15,485 nt of DNA from Clostridiales bacterium (lineage in GTDB: Bacteria > Bacillota > Clostridia > Christensenellales > QALW01). Positions 4,568 through 11,901 of the stretch are shown here, one piece after another (position 1 is the stretch's first letter; the number at the start of each line of letters is the position of its first letter). Both the position numbers and the translations under genes were made by a program. Below the pieces are notes generated by a model that had not been told where the DNA came from, searched no databases, and saw only the letters and a program-made list of their open reading frames with translations. The DNA lies in assembly GCA_018376855.1 (NCBI GenBank), contig JAHAAN010000034.1:1-15485 (forward strand). Direction: 5' to 3'.

Positions 4568-5326
4568 ATGGAATATACGCCTATTTTTGATATAACGCCG
4601 CAAATATTGAGCCTTGTGATGAACATTAGCGAGCGATTGGGAGAGATCAACGTAGTCCGACCTGAGCACATCAATCCTAAGTTACGGAAAGAGAACAGGA
4701 TCAGAACGATCCATTCGTCCTTGGCGATTGAGAACAATACGCTGTCTATAGAACAGGTAACGGCTATTTTGGACGGAAAGCGGATTTTAGGGAATCCGGT
4801 TGAGATTAAAGAGGTGCAGAATGCGGCTGAGGCATACGAACTGATGTTTGAGCTTAATCCGATGAAGATAGAGGATTTGTTGAGAGCGCATAAGCTGCTG
4901 ATGAAGGATTTAATAAATGATAGCGGGCGCTTCAGGTTTGGAAGCGTTGGAGTGCTTGACGGCGAACGGGTAGTGCATATTGCGCCGCCTGCAAAGCTTG
5001 TTCCGCAGCTTATGGAAAATCTGTTTAACTGGTACAAGGAATCTGAGCTGCCGCCTCTTGTTAAGAGCGCGGTATTCCACTATGAGTTTGAATTTATTCA
5101 TCCGTTTGCAGACGGGAACGGAAGAATGGGGAGAATGTGGCATACATTGCTGTTAGGGCAATGGAATGAGGTATTCTTTTGGCTGCCGATAGAGGAGTTA
5201 ATCAAGCAGCGGCAGAAAGAATATTATGACGCGCTTGGTGAATCTGATCGAACGGCGAACTGCACGCGATTTATAGAGGTTATGCTGGAAATCATTTGCG
5301 AAAGCTTGCGGCAGCTTAGCATATGA
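4568..5326 (+). CDS. Fic-domain protein (class II, predicted AMP-transferase)
   Basis: The 252-aa protein has the Fic signature HPFADGNGRMGR at residues 178-189, with catalytic His178 and the phosphate-binding DGNGR intact. Upstream, SLAIEN (residues 51-56) matches the inhibitory helix motif [S/T]xxxE[G/N], which in class II Fic proteins sits before the core and blocks ATP binding by its Glu. The substrate pocket flap (VGVLDGERVVHIAPPAKL) is also present. Fic enzymes usually move AMP from ATP to a Ser, Thr or Tyr of a target protein; the target here is unknown. It starts 40 bases after the recombinase with GGAGGT 4 bases from the ATG, and no terminator lies between, so the two are probably co-transcribed. 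In a phage it could modify a host protein or act against competing phages. Confidence 0.9.
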   Translation: MEYTPIFDITPQILSLVMNISERLGEINVVRPEHINPKLRKENRIRTIHSSLAIENNTLSIEQVTAILDGKRILGNPVEIKEVQNAAEAYELMFELNPMKIEDLLRAHKLLMKDLINDSGRFRFGSVGVLDGERVVHIAPPAKLVPQLMENLFNWYKESELPPLVKSAVFHYEFEFIHPFADGNGRMGRMWHTLLLGQWNEVFFWLPIEELIKQRQKEYYDALGESDRTANCTRFIEVMLEIICESLRQLSI

Positions 5327-5359
5327 TGGAGAATGTTGTTAAAAATTTCTTATTGTCTC

Positions 5360-5388
5360 TTGATTTGGTATGAAATAAATGGTATAAT
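5360..5388 (+). promoter_or_regulatory. extended -10 promoter for the membrane IPAGRY gene
   Basis: TTGATT (5360-5365) and TATAAT (5383-5388) are 17 bases apart, and TGG directly before the -10 box makes it an extended -10 element. It lies 73 bases before the next ATG and suggests independent expression of the 5462 gene and perhaps the GNAT gene. Confidence 0.65.
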
Positions 5389-5461
5389 TTGAATGAGAGA
5401 ATGTTGAGATAACAATGAAGCAATTTGGGTTTTTTCGGAACTTATTTTATGGAGAGAATTT

Positions 5462-6187
5462 ATGTTGACGTTGATAATTATCGGCATCATACTTTACCTT
5501 ATCAAGCCAATATATATGGTTTTGTACATACTGTTTATAGTTGGAACAGGGTTAGTAATCCATTACAGCGACTTAAAAGAGGCTGACGGTGTAGTATCTG
5601 CGAAACTTGTTGGGCGTACAAGGGTTATGAGGGAAGAGCTTACGCCATCAGGGATTTCTGTTAGCAGCAGTGGAAGCATTCGCGGATATTGGCGATATAG
5701 GAACGTGCTTGGCCATGTTGATGTAGAATTTGATGTTGTATATAAAGAGGGAGGCACGCGCCGTATAACAGCGCGGGAGAACAGCAAAAAATATAAAAGG
5801 CTAATGGATTGCGTTGAAAGAACCAAGCAAGTCGCCGCATACAAGCCTAAAAAGGCTGAGCCGCGCAAGGTGGAAGATAGTGTAGCTAAGGCGCCTGCAA
5901 TCGTGGAGGTTCAGAAAAATCAATTAACGCAAGGCGTTTATGTCATTGGTAAAGATATTCCGGCTGGCAGATATGATTTTGTTTGCGTATGGGGAGATGG
6001 AAGAATACGAAAGTACCCTGATAAAGGTTTAAAGAATTATAATTTATCAGAAGGGATTGGAGTTAGTAAAATTTATAGAAAAGATACCTGCATCGGAATT
6101 GTGTGCGCAGATGGAGAATACTTAGAAATAGGCGGTAACATAATTGTAGAAATACGGAAATCCAAGGAAGTTATAATTGACTTATAA
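5462..6187 (+). CDS. membrane-anchored protein with C-terminal IPAGRY domain
   Basis: The 241-aa protein has one or two hydrophobic segments at residues 2-34 (LIIIGIILYL, YMVLYILFIVGTGLVI). A beta-rich soluble part follows, with conserved-looking GYWRYRNVLGHVDVEFDV, then a Lys/Ala/Pro linker (about 120-148). The C-terminal domain reads GVYVIGKDIPAGRYDFVCVW; IPAGRY is at 166-171, with the later GIVCADGEYLEIGG. Similar V-G-x-D-I-P-A-G-x-Y modules occur in many Firmicutes surface or membrane proteins, where they look like small beta sandwiches of unknown ligand. The ATG has a GGAGAG site. Possible roles are lysogenic conversion or superinfection exclusion, which is inference from the anchor and location only. 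Confidence 0.65.
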   Translation: MLTLIIIGIILYLIKPIYMVLYILFIVGTGLVIHYSDLKEADGVVSAKLVGRTRVMREELTPSGISVSSSGSIRGYWRYRNVLGHVDVEFDVVYKEGGTRRITARENSKKYKRLMDCVERTKQVAAYKPKKAEPRKVEDSVAKAPAIVEVQKNQLTQGVYVIGKDIPAGRYDFVCVWGDGRIRKYPDKGLKNYNLSEGIGVSKIYRKDTCIGIVCADGEYLEIGGNIIVEIRKSKEVIIDL

Positions 6188-6250
6188 TGCTGGGTATACA
6201 AAAGATTCAAGTAACCATGAGGTTGCATTTATATAGCGTGAGGTGATAGA

Positions 6251-6628
6251 ATGGATTACAGCGTGCGCAGGTATAGAGAGACGGACGCGGTGCAGATGGA
6301 ACGCTTTGGATTTTGGATAGGCGGCCTTGGAGCGGCAGAAAAACGGCTGATGGAGCCGAACGTTATCTGTCTTGTGTGCGAGTTGGATTCAGAGCTTATT
6401 GGGTTTATTTGCGGGGAAAACACAGCGATTTATGACAACCTTCTGATTGCGGCGGAGGTGCTGTTTGAGTATAGAAATCAAGGAGTATTTCGGGAGTTGT
6501 TTCGAGAATACCAAAAATATGCGCAAGGAAGCATAACTGTATTTCATAATGCAGACACAGATGAATTTTACAGAAAAATGGGATTTCGATTGGGTGAAAA
6601 GCTGCATGTGAGTTTAATGCAGAATTGA
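6251..6628 (+). CDS. GNAT-family N-acetyltransferase
   Basis: The 125-aa protein is close to the minimal GNAT length. It has an N-terminal VRRYRETDAVQMERFGFWIG strand-helix unit and the CLVCELDSELIGFICGEN strand pair. Motif A follows (AAEVLFEYRNQGVFRELF, R-x-x-G-x pattern for acetyl-CoA), with the last motif NADTDEFYRKMGF near the C-terminus. The usual last Gly/Ala of R-x-x-G-x-[GA] is Phe here. The substrate is unknown. GAGGTGA precedes the ATG. It is the last gene before terL and ends 8 bases before a heptamer repeat array. Confidence 0.8.
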   Translation: MDYSVRRYRETDAVQMERFGFWIGGLGAAEKRLMEPNVICLVCELDSELIGFICGENTAIYDNLLIAAEVLFEYRNQGVFRELFREYQKYAQGSITVFHNADTDEFYRKMGFRLGEKLHVSLMQN

Positions 6629-6636
6629 ATATTTTA

Positions 6637-6664
6637 AGTGCCAAGTGCCTTGTGCCAAGTGCCT
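6637..6664 (+). repeat. heptamer array, copy 1 (upstream of terL)
   Basis: Four head-to-tail 7-bp units, consensus AGTGCCA, fill 28 bases: unit 1 is AGTGCCA, unit 2 ends in T, unit 3 begins with T, unit 4 ends in T. It starts 8 bases after the GNAT stop. Its last unit merges into the hairpin at 6661-6687. The same 4-unit design recurs at 8607-8634 and 14692-14719. Confidence 0.85.
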
Positions 6665-6687
6665 CTTTATTTTAGCGATAAGGAGGC
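6661..6687 (+). promoter_or_regulatory. hairpin covering the terL ribosome binding site
   Basis: GCCTCTTTA (6661-6669) and TAAGGAGGC (6679-6687) pair over 9 positions with one T-G wobble and a 9-base loop. The 3' arm contains the whole AAGGAGG site of terL, and GTTTTATTTT follows up to the ATG. The structure could hide the ribosome site or act as a weak terminator between the island and terL. Confidence 0.55.
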
Positions 6688-6697
6688 GTTTTATTTT

Positions 6698-8341
6698 ATG
6701 GATTTGCTAAAGTTTGCGGAAAAAGCGGGGAGCAGAAACCTTTCGGATGCAAGTGCGTTAGAGGATTATTTTGAAGTAATACGACTGCTTGAATCGGAGG
6801 ATTTTGATAAAGCACATGAGTTAAATAAGAGAATACGGCGGTTGTCTGCGGGATATGCAAAGGAACAGCATAGTATTCGTATGTATGAACTGAACAAAAG
6901 AAGTATTTTGTTTGATGCTCCGCATGATTTTGATGCTTTTATGCAGTATATCGAATGGAACAGAGAGCCGTCTAAGCGTTTTTATTTGCCGAGAAGAAGG
7001 GTGCTTCGCCCGATTGTGCAGGCATTTCAGGAAATAAACGATGGAAAGCTGGATTTACTTACGGTGAGCCAGCCGAAGCGAACGGGTAAAAGCACGGTAG
7101 GTGAATGGTTCGGGCTGTTTAGAGCAGGGCGCGCGCCGCATGGCTCATCCATATTCTGCGGTGCGGGGAACGATCTTGTAAAATCTTTTTATAATGGCAT
7201 ATTAGACGTGCTTCAAAAACCGGAAGAGTATTTATTTTACGATGTTTTTCCGCAGGCGCAGCTTGCGTCAACAAATGCTGATGAAAAAACCATACATCTG
7301 GATATGAAAAAGCGGTTTGCCACGATTACATGCCGAAGCATAGACGGAGCCTTAACGGGTTCTACGGAAGCTACGCCGGAAGGTATGCTTTATATGGATG
7401 ATCTTGTATCGGATGAAGTGGAGGCGAATAACCGCAATCGTCTTGATACGCTGTGGGATAAGGTGCGAGGCGATTTGCTTGGCAGAAGGCTTGAAGGATG
7501 CCCTATTGTGTCGCAGGGAACACGGTATTCTGTGTATGATCCTATAGGCAGATTGCAGGAAATTGCCCCAACGATGGGTTGGCGCACAAAAGTGCTTGAA
7601 ATTCCAGCGCTTGATCCGATTACAGATGAGAGTAACTTTGAAATCGTCGTAAATGGAAAACCAATGTTTACAACGGAATACTATCGGCATGAACGGGAGC
7701 TTGTAACACCCGTGCAGTGGGCAAGCCAATTTCAGCAAGAACCATTTGAGGCGAAGGGGTTATTATTTCCTGAAAACGAATTGAACCGCTATTTTGAGCT
7801 TCCAGTGGATGTTATGCCGGATGCTGTGCTTGCGGTAGGCGATACGGCGGAAGGAGGCGGCGATAGCGTAATGATGCCTGTGGCATATATATACGGCGAG
7901 GATGTATTTATAGAGGACTGTGTGTTTGATAACAGCACGCCGGATATAACAAAGCCGCAGTGCGCAAAGTTGCTTGTGAAGCATAAGGTTGGAACGGCGG
8001 TATTTGAATCCAACAGTGCGGGAATGTATTATGCGCGAGATGTGGAAGAGCTGGTGAAAAATAACGGCGGAAGAACAAGCATCCGCACACGCAGAACCAT
8101 TACAAATAAGCAAACGAGAATAGAACTTGCATCGGATAATATCAAGAAGCATTTTTGGTTCAAGGATAAGTCTTTATATAAATCTTCAGATCAGTACGGA
8201 ATGATGATGAAGGAACTTACTACCTATGTCAGAACTGGAAAAGTAAAGCACGACGATGCACCGGACGGATTGAGCTTGCTTGAAAATGAAATTCGTAATC
8301 TTGCGTGGAACAGCATTTCGGTGCAAAAAAGGCCGTTTTAA
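6698..8341 (+). CDS. terL: phage terminase large subunit
   Basis: The 547-aa protein is the packaging ATPase and headful/end nuclease. The N-terminal ATPase half has a Walker-A-like SQPKRTGKST with G130-K131-S132 and a Walker B MLYMDD with D234-D235. Next comes GTRYSVYDPIGRLQ, in the place of the coupling motif. The C-terminal RNase H-type nuclease has VLAVGDTAEGGGDS (D382), AVFESNSAG and KHDDAPDG with the expected acidic residues. All key motifs are intact and length is normal. ATG 6698 is chosen because AAGGAGG (6680-6686) precedes it; the in-frame extension upstream to 6638 is only heptamer repeat. Portal follows after one small gene. The separation from terS by an accessory island is unusual. 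Confidence 0.93.
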   Translation: MDLLKFAEKAGSRNLSDASALEDYFEVIRLLESEDFDKAHELNKRIRRLSAGYAKEQHSIRMYELNKRSILFDAPHDFDAFMQYIEWNREPSKRFYLPRRRVLRPIVQAFQEINDGKLDLLTVSQPKRTGKSTVGEWFGLFRAGRAPHGSSIFCGAGNDLVKSFYNGILDVLQKPEEYLFYDVFPQAQLASTNADEKTIHLDMKKRFATITCRSIDGALTGSTEATPEGMLYMDDLVSDEVEANNRNRLDTLWDKVRGDLLGRRLEGCPIVSQGTRYSVYDPIGRLQEIAPTMGWRTKVLEIPALDPITDESNFEIVVNGKPMFTTEYYRHERELVTPVQWASQFQQEPFEAKGLLFPENELNRYFELPVDVMPDAVLAVGDTAEGGGDSVMMPVAYIYGEDVFIEDCVFDNSTPDITKPQCAKLLVKHKVGTAVFESNSAGMYYARDVEELVKNNGGRTSIRTRRTITNKQTRIELASDNIKKHFWFKDKSLYKSSDQYGMMMKELTTYVRTGKVKHDDAPDGLSLLENEIRNLAWNSISVQKRPF

Positions 8342-8364
8342 GAAAATATTTTGTGCGCAACGTA

Positions 8365-8393
8365 TTGAATTTTCACAAATGTTGTGTTATAAT
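8365..8393 (+). promoter_or_regulatory. extended -10 promoter for the zinc-ribbon gene
   Basis: TTGAAT (8365-8370) and TATAAT (8388-8393) are 17 bases apart. TGT directly before TATAAT gives an extended -10 element. It lies 24 bases after the terL stop and about 42 bases before the next ATG. Confidence 0.7.
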
Positions 8394-8434
8394 TGAAGTA
8401 AATATACGATATATTGTGTTTTGCGGGGGATCGG

Positions 8435-8608
8435 ATGAGTAAGGCAAGCGATAAAGGATGGATTCCGGTCTATTGTCCGGACTGCGCAGCCGCGAAGCTT
8501 CCTCCCCGCTTGTTGCTGTATGTAGAGCGGGAGACGAAAGGAGTTATCCATCCGTATTGCAAGGGCTGCAAAGAGAATAAAACAATACAATTAAATCAAT
8601 CAAAGTAG
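8435..8608 (+). CDS. small zinc-ribbon protein (Com-like layout)
   Basis: The 57-aa protein has two Cys pairs, C14-x2-C17 (VYCPDCAAAK) and C42-x2-C45 (PYCKGCKENK), about 25 residues apart, as in a zinc ribbon. Small proteins of this shape in phages include Com-type RNA-binding regulators, but the match is only in layout. The ATG at 8435 follows GCGGGGGA; the in-frame ATG at 8414 lies before this site and is rejected. The gene has its own extended -10 promoter upstream and a heptamer array plus intrinsic terminator downstream, making a self-contained unit between terL and portal. Confidence 0.7.
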   Translation: MSKASDKGWIPVYCPDCAAAKLPPRLLLYVERETKGVIHPYCKGCKENKTIQLNQSK

Positions 8609-8634
8609 TGCCAAGTGCTAAGTGCCAAGTGCCG
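8607..8634 (+). repeat. heptamer array, copy 2 (upstream of portal)
   Basis: Four 7-bp units of consensus AGTGCCA: unit 2 is AGTGCTA and unit 4 ends in G. The array begins inside the TAG stop codon of the zinc-ribbon gene (8606-8608). Its last bases GCCG form the base of the terminator stem at 8631-8665. Confidence 0.85.
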
Positions 8635-8672
8635 ATAGTATGTTCTTTTTTGAACAATTATCGGCGTTTTTT
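8631..8672 (+). terminator. intrinsic terminator between zinc-ribbon gene and portal
   Basis: GCCGATA (8631-8637) pairs with TATCGGC (8659-8665), with an inner stem TGTTC (8641-8645) with GAACA (8652-8656) around a T6 loop. G plus T6 follows (8667-8672), then ATTT. This is a good Rho-independent terminator and lies only 19 bases before the portal start. Confidence 0.75.
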
Positions 8673-8690
8673 ATTTGTTCGGGAGGCTTG

Positions 8691-10157
8691 ATGAGCTTGG
8701 AGCTGTTTGGACGCAGGCAGATTTTTACGACAACTGAAAAAATCACCGCGGATAACGTCATAGCTGAGCTGAATGCGGCGCTTTCTGTTCATGTGGCAAA
8801 CATGATGGAGATGGAATATCTCTATTGGTATCGGAGAGGAACGCAGCCTATTCTGAATCGGGAAAAGGTTGTTCGCAAAGAGATCAATAATAAAATAACG
8901 GAAAATCACGCTTCAGAGATTGTCGCTTTCAAAAACGGATATTTTTTGACACAGCCTGCGTTTTATATCAGCAGGAAAGAGGATAAGGATGTAACCGACC
9001 GTGTTAAACGGCTGAATGAGTACCTATATTTAAGCGGAAAGCAGCAGGTGGACAACAAGGTTGCCGATTGGTTTCACACGGTAGGCATTGGCGTTGTATA
9101 TGTTGAACCTTATCCGGATGAAGCTATCCCTGTTCGAGCATATGCACTTGATCCGCGTTCTGCTTTTGTGGTATATAGCAGAAATCCTGGACACGAGCCT
9201 GTAATGGGTGTGAATGTTGTTGTAACAGGAAAGAACGAAAATACTTCTCAGGCTGTTTTTGATGTGTATACCCGTGATACTGTATTTCGCATATCAGGAG
9301 GTATTACAGGCAGGCTGATAACCGATTCTCCAGTTATTGCGACAGCAACAGATGTAATCGGTGCGGAGGACAACAGGATAGGCGAAATACCGATCATAGA
9401 GTACCAGTATGACAGCAATCGCATGGGCGCATTTGAAACGGTTATTCCTTTGCTTGATTCCATCAACAACGTGCAGTCTAACCGTATTGACGGAATAGAG
9501 CAGTTTATTCAGAGTCTTATGGTGTTTTATAACTGCCAGCTTGGCGACGATAAGCAAGGAAATCCGATTACGCCTGCATATATACGGGAAGCAGGAGCAA
9601 TTTTCCTGAAATCTATTGGGCAGGATAAAGCAGATTTGAAAATTCTTTCCGAACAGCTGGATCAAACGCAGACGCAAGTGCTTGTGGATTATTTGTATCA
9701 GCAGGTGCTTACGATTTGTGGGATGCCGTCAACAACGAAGGGCGGCACATCCACAAGCGATACGGGAGCTGCGGTACTGTATAGGGACGGCTGGTATCAG
9801 GCTGATACGGTTGCGCGCAACACGGAGGATTTGTTTAAGGAATCTAACAGAAGATTTGACGCTGTTTTTATAAAGATATTGAATCAGAAGACAGATTTGA
9901 ATGTGGTTCTTTCAGATTTTGAACTGAAGTTTGTGCGTAATGAAACCGCGAATATTTTGGTGAAAACACAGGCGGCTATGAATTTGAAGGAGCTTGGTTT
10001 CAGCCCTGAGTTAGCGTTTGCAAAATCGGGATTATCCAATGATCCTGTTGCGGATGTGGCAAATTCACAAAAGTATATCGAAGAAAAGTGGAGCGTTTCG
10101 GATAAATCAGACAAAGAGGATGTGTACGCTGCATTAGATGGGAATGAGTTGATATAA
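8691..10157 (+). CDS. SPP1 gp6-type portal protein
   Basis: The 488-aa protein forms the dodecameric channel at the capsid vertex. Recognisable segments are YWYRRGTQPILNREKVVRKE near the N-terminus and NGYFLTQPAFYISRKED. IGVVYVEPYPDEAIPVRAYALDP follows, then IPIIEYQYDSNRMGAFETVI and IDGIEQFIQSLMVFYN, as in the SPP1 gp6-like portal family. The C-terminal part has ICGMPSTTKGG and a helical stem region. Length fits the family. GGGAGG (8681-8686) lies 4 bases before ATG 8691, rather close; an in-frame TTG at 8697 is the alternative. The longer frame from 8622 runs through repeat and terminator and is not the real start. Confidence 0.9.
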   Translation: MSLELFGRRQIFTTTEKITADNVIAELNAALSVHVANMMEMEYLYWYRRGTQPILNREKVVRKEINNKITENHASEIVAFKNGYFLTQPAFYISRKEDKDVTDRVKRLNEYLYLSGKQQVDNKVADWFHTVGIGVVYVEPYPDEAIPVRAYALDPRSAFVVYSRNPGHEPVMGVNVVVTGKNENTSQAVFDVYTRDTVFRISGGITGRLITDSPVIATATDVIGAEDNRIGEIPIIEYQYDSNRMGAFETVIPLLDSINNVQSNRIDGIEQFIQSLMVFYNCQLGDDKQGNPITPAYIREAGAIFLKSIGQDKADLKILSEQLDQTQTQVLVDYLYQQVLTICGMPSTTKGGTSTSDTGAAVLYRDGWYQADTVARNTEDLFKESNRRFDAVFIKILNQKTDLNVVLSDFELKFVRNETANILVKTQAAMNLKELGFSPELAFAKSGLSNDPVADVANSQKYIEEKWSVSDKSDKEDVYAALDGNELI

Positions 10158-10158
10158 T
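10150..10158 (+). promoter_or_regulatory. possible extended -10 promoter for scaffold/capsid genes
   Basis: TGATATAAT at the very end of the portal gene is a perfect extended -10 element. No convincing -35 box is seen 17 bases upstream. It would place a start near 10165, ahead of the structured leader. Confidence 0.35.
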
Positions 10159-10224
10159 CCGGCGCGGCCGGTTTAATCCCTGAGTGAACAGGGTAAACAA
10201 ACGCAAACGGTGAAGGAACACCGT
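10159..10224 (+). promoter_or_regulatory. three short hairpins in the scaffold leader
   Basis: Three perfect small stems follow one another in the 90 bases between portal and scaffold: CCGGC/GCCGG (10159-10171, 3-base loop), CCCTG/CAGGG (10178-10193, 6-base loop AGTGAA) and ACGGTG/CACCGT (10207-10224, 6-base loop AAGGAA). None is followed by a T run; the last is followed by A6. They are more likely to stabilise or process the highly expressed scaffold/capsid mRNA than to terminate it. Confidence 0.55.
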
Positions 10225-10247
10225 AAAAAATGCAAAGGAGCTAAAGT

Positions 10248-10790
10248 ATGAAGGTGGATGTATCGAAGATTGAAGGTTATGAGGCGATGAATGCAGAACA
10301 GAAGCTTGCTGCATTGGAGGCGTTTGAGTTTGAAACTGCTGCGCCTACATCGGCTTCGGAAGAAGTGGAACGCCTGAAAGCGGCGCTTAGTAAATCCAAT
10401 TCTGAAGCGGCGGATTACAAACGGCAGCTGCGCGCAAAGCAAACAGATGAAGAGGCAAAGGCGCTGAAAGAGAAAGAGGAAAAAGAACAACTTATCAAAG
10501 AAGTTGAATCTTTGCGAAAAGATCGTGCGATTTCTAAGCATAAGGCGTCGTATTTATCGCTTGGTTACGATGACACGACCGCAGAAGCCAATGCAAAGGC
10601 TCTGTATTCCGGTGATTTTGATACCGTTTTTACCAATCAGAAAAAATTTATTGAAGAGCAAAGAAAATCCGCTATTGCAGCTTCGCTGGATAAACAGCCG
10701 AGCTTGAGCAGCGGGAATCCGCTTGGCGGAAAAGAGAGTGAGGCGGCCAAAATGGCTCAGCTAAGAAAAGACTTTGGCTTGCCTGTATAA
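10248..10790 (+). CDS. capsid scaffolding protein
   Basis: The 180-aa protein is charged and helical. A long coiled coil runs at about residues 38-95 (SEEVERLKAALSKSNSEAAD, EEAKALKEKEEKEQLIKEVE), rich in Glu, Lys and Ala. The C-terminus is basic-hydrophobic (MAQLRKDFGLPV), where scaffolds usually contact the capsid protein. SLGYDDTTAEANAKALYSGD is typical of scaffolds in Clostridia siphophages. GGAG plus 8 bases precedes the ATG. The position between portal and major capsid is the standard place. It directs procapsid assembly and is lost on maturation. Confidence 0.85.
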   Translation: MKVDVSKIEGYEAMNAEQKLAALEAFEFETAAPTSASEEVERLKAALSKSNSEAADYKRQLRAKQTDEEAKALKEKEEKEQLIKEVESLRKDRAISKHKASYLSLGYDDTTAEANAKALYSGDFDTVFTNQKKFIEEQRKSAIAASLDKQPSLSSGNPLGGKESEAAKMAQLRKDFGLPV

Positions 10791-10805
10791 GAAAGGAAGA
10801 TGTTT

Positions 10806-11714
10806 ATGGCAAACAGTATTGCACTTGCGCAAAAGTATTTACCTCTTTTGGATGAGGTGTACAAGAGAGAATCACTTACCTCGCGGTTTGATATGGCGAA
10901 TGAGCGTGTTCGCTTTGTAGGCGCTCAAACAGTGCAGGTGTATAAAACATCATTGCAGGGATTGGGAGATTATAACCGCAATAGCGGTTATACCGCTGGA
11001 GATGTTACTGGCACATGGGAATCCATGACGCTTACGCAGGATAGAGGACGTTCGTTTGCTGTTGATGCAATGGATAATGAAGAGACAATGGGTATGGCTT
11101 TCGGAACCTTGGCAGGAGAATTTCTGCGCACACAGGTCGTTCCGGAGCTTGATGCATATCGTTTTTCTTCGATGGCAGGGTTTAGCGGGATTTTAAGCGG
11201 AACAGCGGCAGATATTGCTTCGAGCACTAATGTGGCGAATTTAATTGATGAAGCGGAAGCAGCTATGGGAGACGCAGAAGTGCCGCGTGAAGGGCGTGTA
11301 TGCTTTGTTTCGGAGGCGGCCTATAAGCAGCTCAAAGGCAACATTACCCGTTATCTTGCGAACGAAAACGGAGTAAATACGCAAATTGAAGTTTATAACG
11401 GAATGCCTGTTATTCGCGTGCCGAAATCGAGATTTAACACGGGTATCACGCTTAATGACGGATCTACTACAGGGGAAACAGACGGCGGTTTTAAGATTCC
11501 AACTACAGGAAGCTATCCGATCAACTTTATGATCGTGCATCCGTCTGCAATCGTGCAGGTTACAAAACATGTTGTGCCGCGTATTTTCTCTCCTGAAGTA
11601 AATCAAATGGCGAATGCATGGAAGTTCGATTATCGCATCTATCATGATATTTTCCCGTATGCTAATAAAACCAAAGGAATTTATCTGCACAGAGCATCTA
11701 CGGCAAATTCCTGA
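10806..11714 (+). CDS. major capsid protein (HK97 fold expected)
   Basis: The 302-aa protein starts MANSIALAQKYLPLLDEVYK. It contains LGDYNRNSGYTAGDVTGTWE (E-loop region), VVPELDAYRFSSMAG (spine helix) and YLANENGVNTQIEVYNGMPV. It ends with a beta-rich region, NFMIVHPSAIVQVTKHVVPR. This is the pattern of capsid proteins in Firmicutes siphophages of this gene order. There is no N-terminal prohead protease and no delta domain, consistent with the separate scaffold. GAAAGGAAG gives 7-base spacing to ATG 10806, whereas the ATG at 10800 is too close. Confidence 0.9.
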   Translation: MANSIALAQKYLPLLDEVYKRESLTSRFDMANERVRFVGAQTVQVYKTSLQGLGDYNRNSGYTAGDVTGTWESMTLTQDRGRSFAVDAMDNEETMGMAFGTLAGEFLRTQVVPELDAYRFSSMAGFSGILSGTAADIASSTNVANLIDEAEAAMGDAEVPREGRVCFVSEAAYKQLKGNITRYLANENGVNTQIEVYNGMPVIRVPKSRFNTGITLNDGSTTGETDGGFKIPTTGSYPINFMIVHPSAIVQVTKHVVPRIFSPEVNQMANAWKFDYRIYHDIFPYANKTKGIYLHRASTANS

Positions 11715-11728
11715 TCGGAGGCCAATAA

Positions 11729-11899
11729 ATGGGCGTGTTTGTAGGGTTAATCATTCCGGTTGATGAAAAGACTGATGCTCCGGAGACGGATGCGAAACTG
11801 GAAGTGAAGCCTGAGCCTGTGCGGTCGGCGAAGCCGAGTAATACCGCTAAGAAGCCGCAGGCAAGAGCTAAAACGCAAACGAAGAAGAAAGGGAAATAA
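11729..11899 (+). CDS. small basic, disordered-tail protein after the capsid gene
   Basis: The 56-aa protein has a short hydrophobic start (MGVFVGLIIPVDEK). A mixed-charge Pro/Glu/Lys linker follows, then a very basic tail (KKPQARAKTQTKKKGK). CGGAGG lies 7-8 bases before the ATG, and the frame ends 2 bases before the connector gene. Small proteins at this place in related phages may sit on the capsid or be accessory head proteins; the basic tail could touch DNA. Function unproved. Confidence 0.6.
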   Translation: MGVFVGLIIPVDEKTDAPETDAKLEVKPEPVRSAKPSNTAKKPQARAKTQTKKKGK

Positions 11900-11901
11900 G
11901 T

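Noticed and set aside
4231..5037. Long 268-codon open frame on the minus strand across recombinase and Fic
   Set aside because: It lies opposite two genes with clear family motifs, its translation has no recognisable domain, and no ribosome site is seen at its start. It is a shadow frame.
6638..6697. Upstream extension of the terL frame
   Set aside because: The added 20 codons encode only the heptamer array and hairpin; AAGGAGG serves ATG 6698.
8622..8690. Upstream extension of the portal frame
   Set aside because: The extension runs through the heptamer array and the terminator stem; GGGAGG serves ATG 8691.
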